DNA from: Globomyces pollinis-pini
Taxonomy: Eukaryota > Chytridiomycota > Chytridiomycetes > Rhizophydiales > Globomycetaceae
DNA length: 64,000 bases
Direction: 5' to 3'
Assembly (NCBI GenBank): GCA_025399215.1
Contig: MU621109.1
Span: 3,019 to 67,018 of the forward strand
Each line of letters begins with the position of its first letter. Positions within the stretch are counted from its first letter, which is position 1. The notes below the pieces were generated by a model. That model was given only the letters and a program-made list of their open reading frames with translations. It was not told where the DNA came from and searched no databases. Made by a program: the position numbers and the translations under genes. Below are positions 44,571 through 56,993 of this stretch, piece by piece.

Positions 44571-46256
44571 ATGAAATCTTTCGTCGAGATGTTTTTCCAA
44601 AGTAATTTGAAAGCAGTCGATGAAAACTACCTGAAATCCCGTACATTACGTTCCAGTTGGACTTCAACATTACATTTGATTTTCTTTGGTGTTGGAATTG
44701 TCATTACAGGAGAGTTTGCTGCATGGAATGCTGGATTATCATATGGATGGAGTTCATTAGTAGTAGCCACAATTATGGTAAATATCTACTATTGGTGTCT
44801 CCTTTTATGTCTAGCAGAATTGTCTAGCGCTCTACCGTTTTCAGGAGGATCTTTAACATTTATAACTGCAACAATGGGAAATATTTTCGGGTACATTCTA
44901 GGATTGGTCGTCTTGATGCAAAATGTTTTGGCATATTCACAATCCTCAATATTGGTCAGCAACTTCTACATTCGATTAATTCATCTTAGCCTTGAACAAA
45001 CGGTCTATTGGAAGTATATTCTTAATTTCTTGGTCATATTTATAAGTTCGATTATAGCAATTGACTTGAAAGTCTTTCATCGTGTCATTACAATACTAAC
45101 TGTTATCGCAGTCCTCGAGATTGTTTTCATATTTTGTGCCATGATTCCCGTTTTCTCAAAGGGCGATTTTCTCTTTAATACCGGATTGCTAAACACAGAT
45201 TCTTTTTTGCCTGATGGAGTGATGGGGGTCTTAAACTGTATGCCTTTTGCAATTTGGTTTTTCGTCGGAATCGAGTCATTGCCAAATTTAGCTGAAGAGG
45301 CAAAAGACCCCGCTACTAGCTTACCAAAGGCTATGTTGGGCGGATATGCAATTTTGACACTTTCTGTCTTGCTAGTGTTGATGATGGTAGGCTGTAATCC
45401 GGGATCATCCACACTTCAATCTTCAATTGACCCTTTGAGTGACATCATTTTCAGCAACTATGATATAATTCCACGGTCGCTTATCGGAATACTCATTCAA
45501 TTCTTTTTCTCATTCGCTCATCATGCATCTACGGTAGGGTTCACAATTGGTATTTGAATACATTTATACTAATTTCTAGGGACGATTAGAATTATGTATG
45601 CGCTTAGCAGAGGGGGCTACTTTCCAACTTTTCTATCAATTACACATCAAGGAGGAGATGTAGATTCATATGGATATGGGTCGCCACTGTATGCAATAAT
45701 TGCATCTGGTGCAGGTGCATATTGTATGATCATTCTTAGCTTTTTGCTCGGAGAAACTATATTGGGAAGTTTTCTTCTATATGGATGTGCGTTTTACTCA
45801 CTAGTGGCAGCAATATTTGTTTTTATCTCATATACCTTGTTAAAAGTTCGATCACCTCATCTTGAAAGACATTTCAATCTATCTGACGACTGGAAATCAA
45901 TCCTTGTACCAATATTAGGACTCATCCTTGGTGGAATTGCAATATCAGGATTCTTTACATCAAACCCCAACAATACCATAGTGTTTTATATACTAATAGC
46001 CCAGTTCGTCATATCATTTATTTACTACATATTTGTTGTTCGACATCGATTAGTACTATCAGCAGAACAGAAATTTATCAAACTTCGAATTGCAAAACTC
46101 AGAGAAGAAACGTTGAAAAAACACCATGATGAACAAGTTAAAGTTAGATTAGATAGCAAAAGTCGTAATGCGGATCAATCAGCGGTTGGAAAACCAGCTA
46201 AGAGTATGCTAGATTCATACCAGCAAAGGAGTAAGCGAGCCAGTGTTTTGCAGTAG
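44571..46256 (+). CDS. ethanolamine/amino-acid permease-like APC transporter, copy 4
   Basis: Two exons (44571-45549 and 45580-46256) separated by a 30-nt intron encode 551 aa. The family signatures are GVGIVITGEFAAWNAGL, LAELSSALPFSGG, GNIFGYILG and VGIESLPNLAEEAKD. The second exon begins with TIRIMYALSRGG. About twelve helices are followed by a long basic cytosolic tail (RHRLVLSAEQKFIKLR). It follows copy 3 head to tail after 138 bp, showing tandem duplication, and may now be the only functional neighbour of the broken copy. Confidence 0.87.
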
Positions 46257-46544
46257 TTTGTCGATTACAATATAAACAGACTTTGAAAATAAACTTAAAT
46301 CACTAAGCGGTATGATTCTATGAATTATATTCTTAAAGGATGTGTCACATCCACTTAAATTTATTCGTATATTTGAAATTTTCGGGTTAGTCAGTGAATC
46401 AGGGCGTTCAACACTTCTAGTCAGTAGAAGCGAAAAAAAGGGCGTTTTTGGCCGTTGCTGTACACATCCCCTATGTGTAAGTGACCTTGTGTACTGTTTC
46501 ATATCCAATATATAACCTGAGTACACACACGCATATTGCCAATA

Positions 46545-48204
46545 ATGTACTCTCAAACCTTTTCTAAATACTTCAAGAATCATATCAAAGCAATTGCATC
46601 AAGCGTTGTGGTATTACTATTGCTATTGAGTATTATTATACTCAAAGTATCCAGACAAGAAGGTGGGATTGTGCCAATTGTCTTGAAAACAGAGCCAACA
46701 GTAGTTTCTGGTGGCTACATCAAAATCAATTGGAGCGGGGCCAATTCAAACTCCAATGATGATTGGATAATATTTACGAATGGTGACTCTCCTTCAAAAG
46801 CATCTGTAATTGAAGATTCTTGGCAATATGTTTATGGTGGAATTGATCAATTAAAAAAGAGTAGTTCTTCTGATGGATTTGTCTCTGTGAAAGCCCCTGC
46901 CAAGCCAGGCCAATACAAGATTTTCTACTGTCAGAGTAATAAATTTGATTGCAATTCTGGAATTTCAATCAACGTTATACCACCACCAGTGACTTGCCGT
47001 AAACCTTTAGAGACTGCATCATCTATCAAGCATGTCATCACCATTATTTCGGAAAACCATTCATTTGATAGTTATTTTGGTAGATATTGTCAGGCTAAAC
47101 CTGGAAGTGATCCTAAATGTAATCTGGGAAGGGATTGTTGTGAAGCCGGAACCACTTCAATTAGTTCAGTTACTCCAGTCACATTAACTGATTCTGAAAA
47201 TCACAGCCATGATCCTTGTCATACATATGAATGTATGGTATGTGGAATCAATGACGGCAAGATGGATGGTTATTTATCATCTGGAAAATGCAAGAATTCT
47301 AATGACAAGAATTACGCGATGGCAAGTGGTAGTGAAGATAGTGCCGGAAAGTATTGGAAGTTAGCATCTACGTATGCAATGGCTGATCGGTTCTTTCAAT
47401 CAGCACCAGGTATGTTCAAAATCATTACTCATCTTTATAGGAGCATCAAGTCAAAGTGATATGTATTTTGCCAGAGGTGCATTTGTATTCAAAGATAATG
47501 ATTACGTTCCTTCGACCCATCACCACCAAAGCAATAAAAAGTCATACGATGACCCAACCATTGCCGATTTATTAATTGGTTGTAATGTATCATTCACTAC
47601 ATATGCAGAAGGGTACAAAAAGAATCCTCCATCCTCAGAACGCTACCCGGAGTACTATGATTCAAGTGATATCCCGTTCCAGTATTATCCTAGTTTAACT
47701 ATGTCAAGCAAATCGGATGACTACTTCAAAAACATGGACGCATTCCGAGCCGATGTGACTAATGGCGTTTTACCAGCAGTATCGTATATCAAACCATTAG
47801 GTATCAACAGTGAACACCCTGGATTTTCCAATATCTCTGCTGGTGAACAATTCAACGAAAGAATCATCAATCAGGTCTTATCATCGCCACTCTATCGTGA
47901 AAATACATTGATCCTGCTAGTATCAGATGAAAGTGGAGGTTATCGGGACAGTATCAAACCACCACCAAAGAGTACAGTTGACAACCAACCTTATGGTCCT
48001 CGCACACCATTCCTGGCTGTTGGTCATATGGTCCAAAAGAATTTTGTGTCGCATGAACAAATGGAACCTGCAAGTATCATTCGGTTTATTGAATCTAATT
48101 TTCTGGGAGATACAAAACCTGGTCAATTAAATACTAGAGACGCGGTGGTGAACAATCTTGGTAGCTTGTTTGATCGTTCGATTACGAGTTTTGATTTCAT
48201 ATAA
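46545..48204 (+). CDS. membrane-anchored phosphoesterase (phospholipase C/acid phosphatase family), copy 1
   Basis: Two exons (46545-47409, 47441-48204; 31-nt intron) give 542 aa. A short cytosolic start leads into one membrane helix (VVVLLLLLSIIIL), predicting a type II membrane or secreted protein. Residues about 45-145 form a beta-rich domain with INWSGANS and DDWIIFTNG, resembling SKICH/Ig-like domains. The phosphoesterase domain begins HVITIISENHSFDSYFGRY and includes FFQSAPGASSQSDMY, VSYIKPLG, DESGGYRD and YGPRTPFLAVG. Family members hydrolyse phospholipid head groups or phosphomonoesters. The domain is Cys-rich, suiting an extracellular location. Confidence 0.86.
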
Positions 48205-48559
48205 TATTATAATATATACCAATAATCGTAAACAGAACGTGCGAAATAATTGAATGTGAATCAACGTGACATAATAATCCTTTTTAGCTTGTAGTTTGTA
48301 TCACTTCTTAAACAATTGGTGGAATCGATTCCGTTCATATCAGATAATCGATGGAAATGATGATTTTTATTGGTTGTCTATGAAAAAACATTACTATTAT
48401 ACGGGAATAGATTAAGTTGCTAGTAACGGGCAACAACATTAACTACCCTTTACAATTTCTGATTGACGTTTTAGGATGTGGCTTCAATTTCATGGCTCCA
48501 AGCCATAACCAATGATGTAATCCGAAGAAAGTTGTCCTGAATATGTACAATGAAACTCA

Positions 48560-49146
48560 ATGATTTATAATAGGACTCATACAACCGAACAAACATTCAA
48601 CATCAAGCAGCTGGACGCCAGCACATTTTCCATCAAAAACATTACCAAAGACGTGATATACTTCTGTGGGGAAAATCCGGAACTACCAAAAACGCAGGAC
48701 AATCGACAAAACATAAACATGAATATGAAAATGTACAAGGATGAATTAACTTACGGCACTTTACTCTACGAACTATTGAATTTTAAAGGGGAGAGGCAAA
48801 TAAGCATCAATGGTAACATACTGTCCATTTAACAGCAGGGAATCATCAAATTCTTATTCAATGGATGTTGGAAGCCAATTCCAAGAGCACTTATGAGTTT
48901 AATCTAAACGGTTCAAAGTACTGTTTGAAACCAGGTTTTTTCTCTGGTTACGTACTTTATTGTAATGAAGTCAAATTAGCCAAATGGATAGACCAAACAA
49001 CAGCAGGTACTCGACTTGGCAAAGTAGTAGTATACCCCATGAAAGATGATAAGACCAATATTATTATAAGCACAATTTTCTCCATCATGTTTATCCACTA
49101 CCGAAAATATGATAAATCCAGGTATGCACAGCCGTACCTTTGGTAA
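48560..49146 (+). CDS. hypothetical protein, possibly tubby/LOR-like fold
   Basis: Two exons joined across a 26-nt intron (about 48813-48838) give 186 aa. The pattern of short beta strands, the YEFNLNGSKYCLKP stretch with a central Trp (QWMLEA), KLAKWID, then GKVVVYPMKDDKTNIIISTIF near the end, resembles tubby C-terminal-like (LURP-one related) proteins common in early-diverging fungi. The resemblance is structural intuition, not a clear motif match. There is no signal peptide. Confidence 0.5.
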
Positions 49147-49318
49147 AGAACGGACAAGTATCGTATGCACCACTACTTTTTAATAATAAAACATTTGATC
49201 TTTCATGTTCTTGTAAGTAAGTGAAAGCACACCCAAACATACTGAAAGCACACCAACTTCGGATACATCACACACCCAGCCTTCTCTTTTCTTTTCTTTC
49301 ATAACAATTTCACTTCTG

Positions 49319-49941
49319 ATGACACCAACAATATTAAACTTGAGCAGAAATGCATGGGAAGTTTACAAAGTGGAAAAGATACCAGCATACCGTAGTTTGC
49401 GATCCAATGCAAAGAATGGATACAGAATACATTACTACGAATGTCACGATCGATGTGGATTTAAGTTCACTGTTAAAACATACAGCAGCGATGTCCCACT
49501 GCAAATAGTATTCAATAATATTGAAGCTCATACGACTCCAATCGAACAAAGTAAGAAAACAAAAATGAATTCAGACGTTAAAGAATCAATCATCAACATC
49601 TTAAATCAATTCAAGTAACCTTTTTAAATTAATTAAACATAGAAATTCGAAAAATATTGGAGCTAAAAAAATACTTTCAAAGCTAAGAGCTAGTAATGTA
49701 CCCGAACGTTTATTACCAACCAACAGACAGATTTCCAACTTTATAGCCTATTATAGAAAAACACATTCAACAAGCGAATTAAATCCAATACTCAATCATT
49801 CACCTAAAACGTAATAGTGTTAAAGCTGATTTTATTAGATTTCTGGCTAAACGCCATCTTTCTTCATCATCAGTTCTAAATTCAACGAAACAGATATTAA
49901 ATAATATAGTGACTAAAGATATGAATTCCATCGAAATATAG
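49319..49941 (+). CDS. FLYWCH/MULE-type zinc-finger protein without transposase domain
   Basis: Three exons (49319-49614, 49643-49810, 49839-49941) with two 28-nt introns join in frame to 188 aa. Residues about 30-75 show a C-x4-C...H-type finger (YECHDRCGFKF, then NIEAHT) like those at the N-terminus of Mutator-like transposases. A helical part, ILSKLRASNVPERLLPTNRQ, and ISNFIAYYRK follow, as seen before the transposase core in such elements. The DDE core is absent. It may be a truncated element or a domesticated DNA-binding protein. Confidence 0.5.
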
Positions 49942-50257
49942 AATTCAATCTGGTCAATGTTTTAAAGAATGGTGTTTTTACTTACCTGATAATTATTATA
50001 ACTGAAACTCGCAATTTGCGCTTATGGATTTGGTTTCCAGTTTCTTAAGTATGGATTTAATGCTGCACAAAACTAATCTATAAATTCTAAACACTAGAAA
50101 GCCAAGTGTTTTCGAGGTAGTGCACTACCAATAAAGAGTTACAAATCGTCCAAACGACTATGTTACCCTTTTTTAGTATATTATTGCAGTATTGTCATTG
50201 GTGTGACAATCGATCGGGATCAAAAACTCGCAGTAAAAGACCTCCGCTTTTTTACAA

Positions 50258-51934
50258 ATGCAAACTGATTATGAATATCAACCATTGGATGGAACTACTG
50301 TCAAGAAGAAATCAAAATTAAGATATTGGATTCCAATAGGTTTGATTTTGATTTCATCAATCGCTATTTTTAGCTATCGCCTTGTAAATAATGTTGATCT
50401 TGTATTTGTATCAGTATTGATTGGAGGTAAAATTATATCTGGTGGATTTGTAAATATCTCTTGGTCAGGATCGGATACGAGAGGTGTTGATGATTGGATA
50501 GTATTCACCACTGGCTTTTACCCTACATCATCTAATATTATATCGGAATCTTGGCAATACACGTATGGTTCCAGATATCGTTCGTTCTTGGCTTCAAGCG
50601 AAAATGGTACGGTGTCAGTCAAAGCTCCGTCTGTGCCTGGTTCTTATCGAGTTTTTTATTGTCGCAATAATGGGTATAACTGTGTAGGTACCAAATACAT
50701 CAGTGTAACAGCACCGCAAGTTACTTGTAGACCAAAGAATAATACTGCTTCAGCAATCAAGCATGTTATCACAATTATATCTGAAAATCATTCTTTCGAT
50801 AGTTACTTTGGAAGATACTGCCAGGCACCACCAGGAAGTAACCCTAAATGCAATGTTGGTAGAAATTGTTGTGAGGCTGGTTCAACTAATGTGAATGGGA
50901 TTTCTCCTATTTTATTGAATGATACATCCAATTTGGCTTTTGATCCATGTCATTCTTATGATTGTATGCTCTGTGGAATCAATGGTGGTAAAATGGATGG
51001 ATATATGGCAGGAGGGCAATGTTCAAATTCTGATAATCGAAACTTTGCAATGGCTGATGGTTCAAAAGGAAGTGCTTCCCAGTATTGGTCTCTGGCTTCT
51101 CAATATGCATTAGCAGATCGGTTCTTTCAATCCGCTCCTGGTACCGCATTCAAATGTAATTAATCAATAGGTGCATCCTCTCAAAGTGATATGTACTATG
51201 CTAGGGGTGCATTTGTTTTCAAAGACAACGATCACGTTCCACCATCCCACAACTGTCAAAACAACAAGCAATCTTATGATGATCCAACAATTGCAAATCT
51301 GTTAATTGATTGTGATGTATCATTTACCTTTTATGCGGAAGGTTACAAAGTCAACCCACCACCAAACGAATGTTATCCAAATTATTATGATGCTGGAGAT
51401 GTTCCATTTCAATATTACCCAAGCTTGACCAATTCGCCTAACCAAGATGTATACTTTCGAGACTACGAAGCATTCAAGCGTGATATCCAGCAGGGTACTT
51501 TACCAGCTGTATCCTATATCAAACCGTTAGGGTATAAAACAGAACACCCTGGGTTATCAACCATTAGCAGTGGAGAGCTATTCAACCAGGATGTTATTGA
51601 ACGAATTTTGACATCCACCATCTATAGAGAAAACACACTCATTTTATTGGTACCAGATGAAAGTGGAGGATACCGTGACAGTATCACACCACCTCCGAAA
51701 AGTAAGGTTGATAATCATCCATATGGACCTCGAATTCCATTGTTAGCCATTGGAAATATGGTATTAAAGAACTATATTTCACATGTTCAAATGGAACCAG
51801 CTAGTATTATCCGATTCATTGAATCTAATTTCTTGGGTGATATCGTACCTGGACAATTACAAACACGAGATGCTGCAGTGAATAATCTTGGTAGTTTGTT
51901 TAATCGAACCTTTACTGGTTTTGATTTCAATTAG
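50258..51934 (+). CDS. membrane-anchored phosphoesterase, copy 2
   Basis: Two exons (50258-51140, 51171-51934; 30-nt intron at the same codon as in copy 1) give 548 aa. The layout is that of the copy at 46545: a cytosolic start, one helix (IPIGLILISSIAIFSYRL), a beta domain (VNISWSGSDTRGVDDWIVF) and a phosphoesterase domain (HVITIISENHSFDSYFGRYC, SAPGASSQSDMYYARG, DESGGYRDSITPPP). It is a clear tandem paralogue, separated by two unrelated small genes. Substrate is inferred to be an extracellular phospholipid or phosphate ester. Confidence 0.86.
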
Positions 51935-52199
51935 TTTAATAAAGAGATTATTGAATCTATTTAACTTTTTGAAGTATACTTTGTTAATGAGAGAGTTTAA
52001 AGTCACTAGCGAGTATTGTGCATATTAGTGAGATCGTTTGTTCGCTACTTTAGTCTGCTGAGATTGAAATCCAATCCTTAAGCGATTTAATAACTTGGTA
52101 TCATGTATTGGGTGTCTGTCCATCTCATTCATGATCCTCTAACTGGAATTCCAAATTGGATTGAATTTTCTTCAATAAAAAGTTCAGTTAACCTTCTCG

Positions 52200-55100
52200 A
52201 TGGTGCAAATCACCAGAACATCGTCAAAAATCATTAATCCGACACAGTTAATTCAGGATGTCTTTAGATTATCACCAAAGGATATTTTATTGGTTTGTAA
52301 ATCAAACTCAATTCAAACTATTAATGATCAAGTCTCTAAAGATCACCATGCTGTCTCATTACTTCAGAAACTACTAATACTTATTCAAGAAAAGAGCAGT
52401 TTAGTTTACTCTGAGCTGAAAGATCATGTTTGTTATTCTAAGTTGTAATTTTTAGATTCGTTCAAAGGATTCAGTTCACAAAAAAAATGGAATTCTGCTA
52501 TTAACTTGGTTGATCAATTACGGATTGTATAATCAATATGTCATAAATGATTTAACGGATGGTTCAAGAAATGATAAGTTAGCCATTGTTTTGGTTTTAC
52601 GATACATCCTTGGCAATAACGCACAACTACCATTCACAAATAATATTCAATCGTCGCTATATCTACATGATACCTTGGAGAATTGTATTCCGCTATTGCT
52701 AAGAATTATCAAATTTGATGGGTAATTGCTTTGTATTTCATATGATAGTCTAACTAATAATAATGGATTACAAATTCATACCAAATTGACGTTTACTAGC
52801 TATGAATGTGTTTTACGTCTACTGGGAATGTTCTATCAATCTACATTGGATTGGAAAAAGTTGAAAGATCATTGTCAATTGTTCTTGAAATACTCGCTGC
52901 TGGTAACTTTATTACATATAACCAGAGTAGTATGATATTCCAAATTCTATTCGATCGGATTGTATTAATCATTGTATTCAACTTTTGGACACGGATAAAG
53001 GGAAAGAGACGTTGAGAATCATTTGCTCCACCATGGATCTGAAAAAGTCACAATGCTCTCATAGAAGATTTAATTTGCTGATTAAGGAGCAAATCAATTC
53101 AGTATAAAAGCTATTTAAAATTAATAATTTCTAGTCTGATTCAGAAGCGTGGAAGTTGTTAAGCATTGGTTGTCTAATGTCGATGAGACCTGATAATGAT
53201 TTAAAGGTTTTGTTCACGAATCAAGACTTGTTGGAACTTTTACTGCGTTTTCTCATAAGCTATGTATGTTGGATTGTAATTTTGACTGTTATAGGATGCC
53301 ACTGAATCGGAGTCTCTCTCATATTCGGTTGTTGTTTCTATCCTAAAGCAAATTGACCAGAATATGTTTGAATCATTGAAACCAATATGGTTATCCACAG
53401 ACAGCCTTTGCGTTTTATTTGCTTCCACCACAGTGTTTCCTCATATTGTCTTTCCTGCTTTATTTTCAACTCTTAATTTGAAGTCCGAGGCTACCAATGA
53501 AAGCAACGTTTTAATCGATTTGATAAATTACAGCTTCGAACAAACCTTCATTGTTCTCCCAAAACTTTTTTAGTAATTGAAGGACAATCTAATTGTTAGT
53601 GACGTTCTGGGAGATCAATTTCTTTTACATTTACAGCAATTTCATATATCAAGTTCAATATTAGACGTATCCTTTCATATCTTGAAACGATTAGGTAGGT
53701 AGTTGTTAATTTTTACTCTATAGAACCCAGTTATATTATCACCAAGTTATCAAAGAAAGCCGATTTGGTCCAGCACTGTAGTATGCTAATTAAATTGATT
53801 TCATCACCCCCAATGTTTTTCACTTTTCTTGATTTATTATGGTATATTTAACAACTTCAATTGATTTACAGTACTGAAATGAATGAAGAAAAATTGTCAG
53901 GCAAAAGTTCTGGTAATTGAACTTTATTAACTTGAAATAGATACACTATTCAGCTTGTATTGCTCGTGGGTAGATCAATCCTCTAGTGAAACTTTAAATA
54001 CTATTACCATGCCGTTTTTAGAAAGAATGTACGAGCAAACCGAAAGCGTTCATTTGATTAAAATCTTTGGAGTGATGGTCAACAAGCTCACTGATCCTAA
54101 ACTGATAAGTGTGATGGTAGATTTTGAACTCCAGCAGATGCTGACCCAGCCAAAGTATTAGATCGTTTATCTAATATGGTTAGGTTGACAGAGGAATTGC
54201 TAAATTCCGATTCTGGATCAAAAGTAAAGGATATTCTATTTCAAAGGTTACACCCATTGCTAATTTTAAAAATGTTACCAATCTCAGCCTATATATCATT
54301 TTGTAGTAACATGGAAAACCAAAATTTCGTCAAATCATTATCAGAAGAACTATGCAATAGAATGGAGAACGAAATGGAGTACAAAGAAGTCAGTCAAGTG
54401 TCTTGTCAAGTCCTAGCAAGATTGCCTATTAGCCAAGTCTTACCAATATTTGAATCCAAGTTAAATCCAGACAATGATGAAAGGATTGTAGTCTCGTATG
54501 TTTACTCCACTTGCTATTTTATTACTTCCTATCCTGACTTGATTTTTGATTCGAAATTTTGTTTGGTAATCATACCATTGATCAAGGTGTTGTTAGTGCA
54601 AGATGATACAATATGGTCAAAAGTTCACCGAGGTTGTATTGAATTTCTTGGGTTGTTCTTACGTATATGGACTATGCAAACAACTAATAACCTACAGCTA
54701 AAAAATACCAATCGAATTGTATTGGAAGATATACTTTACTGGCTACAACCTATTGCCAATAAATCAGAGTTACTGGGAGAATCTCAAGTATTAATGAGGG
54801 CTACTCATCTGACTAATTCCATCACAATTACTTGCAAACATTTCTTATCACAAAAAGGATCCAAGGATATGTTAAATTCCTTGTCTGGTTTAGTATTACC
54901 ACCCTTAATTGCTGGAATTCAATCACTTGAATTCAATGCAGAATCTTCAGTGCTAATGGCTGCTCAGTTACAGGTACAATTAGGTGGTTAACCATTAGGC
55001 TATATTACATTTATCTACTACTGAATCATTTATCAATAACCTACAAGATATAATTTCATTACTATGTACATCAATTGTTTTAGACGTAGGAATTGTAATT

Positions 55101-55299
55101 TCTTCAATGTTTTAACAATTTGTAGGTTGTCTCCACCACTTTGAAGCTGTTGTTGGTTATTTTCCGTTTAGAATCATTCACAGGATTTGATCGTATTGAC
55201 ATGGAGGTGATCAGGGATCGGGTCAAGACTTTGGCAATTGAAGGTGACGATGAATGTAGAGCATTAGCTTTGACGTTGATTGAACTTGGGGATTTCTGA
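52200..55299 (+). CDS. large alpha-helical (HEAT/ARM-like) protein, unrecognised
   Basis: Twelve exons with introns of 28, 27, 28, 33, 31, 27, 29, 30, 28, 26 and 152 nt join without a stop to 886 aa. The sequence is a run of amphipathic helices of HEAT/ARM type (for example WKLLSIGCLMSMRPDNDL, PFLERMYEQTESVHL, VARLPISQVLPIFESKL-like repeats). It ends RALALTLIELGDF. I cannot name the family; focadhesin-, TANGO6- or TTI-like scaffolds were considered without a decisive match. It is probably cytosolic. Splice choice around 52903-52930 was fixed by frame. Confidence 0.65.
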
Positions 55300-55559
55300 T
55301 TGTAATATATTTTAAATATTTCGTTTGCTCAATACAAGAAACATGGAATTTTTAAAAATATAAGTTATATTAAACAAGGAATTAAGCGTCAGTTTTCAAA
55401 GTGTCTAATCATATAGATCATGTGAAACACGGATTGAATGAAATCATCATTCGCTACTGGACCAATAAACAATAGATTCAACAATACAGTGACATCAACT
55501 ACTACCGAATCTATACAAAATTAGTTGAATTACTTTTAAAAATTTTAGAAAAGAAAATG

Positions 55560-55900
55560 AAGAGGATCAGATGGTGATGCATGTTTTAGATTGTGTTTCG
55601 TCGTAGGTGCTAAGACCTCCTTGTTCAATCGTTGTCGTCATGTCCAACAAATAATACAAAGTATTAGTTCTTACCTTTTGTTTAAAAGTGTGTAAGAAAA
55701 AAAAAAACATTTCAGAGACACTTTAAAGGCTGTGGCGTTATGTATGTGAAAGTTGAGGATGACAAGGGAAATCAGATAATCCATAACGTTGAACTGGATT
55801 TACTAAATGGTAGGGGATTCGATATTCAGGTGTGGAGTTTGAGTAATGTAAGAAGATGAGCGAGTCACAAACGAGTAATGACAATGAGTACTGTTGGGAG
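55560..55900 (+). pseudogene. decayed small-GTPase-like relic
   Basis: Scattered frames show GAKTSLFNRCRH, reminiscent of a P-loop end (GKTSLLNR), then about 75 nt later VMYVKVEDDKGNQI and FDIQVWSLSNVRR, reminiscent of the switch region (LQIWDTAGQER). No single frame or 24-36 nt splicing pattern joins them. Either a pseudogene of a Rab/Ras-like GTPase or coincidence. Confidence 0.3.
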
Positions 55901-56227
55901 TTATTTGATTCTTAAACCGTCGTTCGCCATAAATGTCCACGCCCAGAGTTCCCTTGACCGTTCTTGGAAGACATTGATCCATAATCATCTTCTCAACCAT
56001 AGAGAACACAGTGAAAGGAATACTTAGTGAACTCAAACCATTAACACCTCACAATCATAGCGGTTGGATGATATAAAACATCCACGGCCACGCGTCTGAG
56101 CTTACTTAGTGATGAAGTTAGCAACTCTTTTCAACTTAGGCCGAATTTTTTTGGGGGAGCGGATAATAACCGCAACTAACTAAATCTATATCCTATAAAT
56201 AGTGCTGCAATTATTACATTCTTACAA

Positions 56228-56944
56228 ATGCTTGTTAAAGGACTTCTCCTAAATTTATTCTACTTCGTTTATAGTACACCATCATTGAATGATACAAATG
56301 TCATTGTCAAACGGGTTGATGATAAATGTTTCCGTTATCATGACCAAGATTGTCGTGATTTCAAGTTAACTGAAGTACCCACTGATGGGATTGAAAATCA
56401 TTTGACTGTGGCGAACGAATTCAATATGGACAAGGAATTTTCTCAAGACTTTGGAGGGATTTGGTACATGAATGGCAATGGAATCGCTGATGAATGTATT
56501 TCGTTCGTAGGAACGAACAAGCAAGGAAGTGCATATGTGGGAAGAGTGTACGAAGGGGGATTCACGTTCAACTCCAACGATGATGGCAGATCCCTTTATA
56601 ATAGTATTCGAACTTATGGATTGACTTACTATACTTATAAGAAAAACAGTCAAGTATATCACGTTAATCCTCATATTTATATTCCAGAGTATTTACTTGG
56701 AGAAGAAATCATCATTCCTGACATGATTGCCAATTTTGATGTCGTTCGAACACCAGATCCCAACTTGTGGATTCGAAACTCTACAATTCTTGGTAAACAA
56801 TTTAGCGATTATCAATTCGTTCGCATCGTGTATCCAAACGGAACACATACCAGCCGATATCAAACTGACTACCTCGCGAATATAAATTCGAACAAAAAAG
56901 GTGTTACTTTGAGAAAAACTCAATTGATCGTGTCCTTAAAATAG
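56228..56944 (+). CDS. secreted hypothetical protein
   Basis: A single exon of 238 aa has a signal peptide (LVKGLLLNLFYFVYS). The mature part has beta-rich character, with CFRYHDQDCRDFKL near its start, GGIWYMNGNG, YVGRVYEGGFTFN and several N-glycosylation sites (NDTN, NSTI, NGTH). Three Cys are present. No known domain is recognised; a small extracellular binding or enzyme-inhibitor fold is possible. It is convergent with the 7-TM gene, with 49 bp between the stops. Confidence 0.65.
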   Translation: MLVKGLLLNLFYFVYSTPSLNDTNVIVKRVDDKCFRYHDQDCRDFKLTEVPTDGIENHLTVANEFNMDKEFSQDFGGIWYMNGNGIADECISFVGTNKQGSAYVGRVYEGGFTFNSNDDGRSLYNSIRTYGLTYYTYKKNSQVYHVNPHIYIPEYLLGEEIIIPDMIANFDVVRTPDPNLWIRNSTILGKQFSDYQFVRIVYPNGTHTSRYQTDYLANINSNKKGVTLRKTQLIVSLK

Positions 56945-56993
56945 TACAACTTTTATAAATTTTTGAAATATATTGGCTATTTCAACCTTCACT

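Noticed and set aside
52806..53015. Alternative frame in the 886-aa gene suggesting a frameshift
   Set aside because: Splicing out 52903-52930 (28 nt) connects the upstream and downstream frames exactly; the alternative frame is a shadow.
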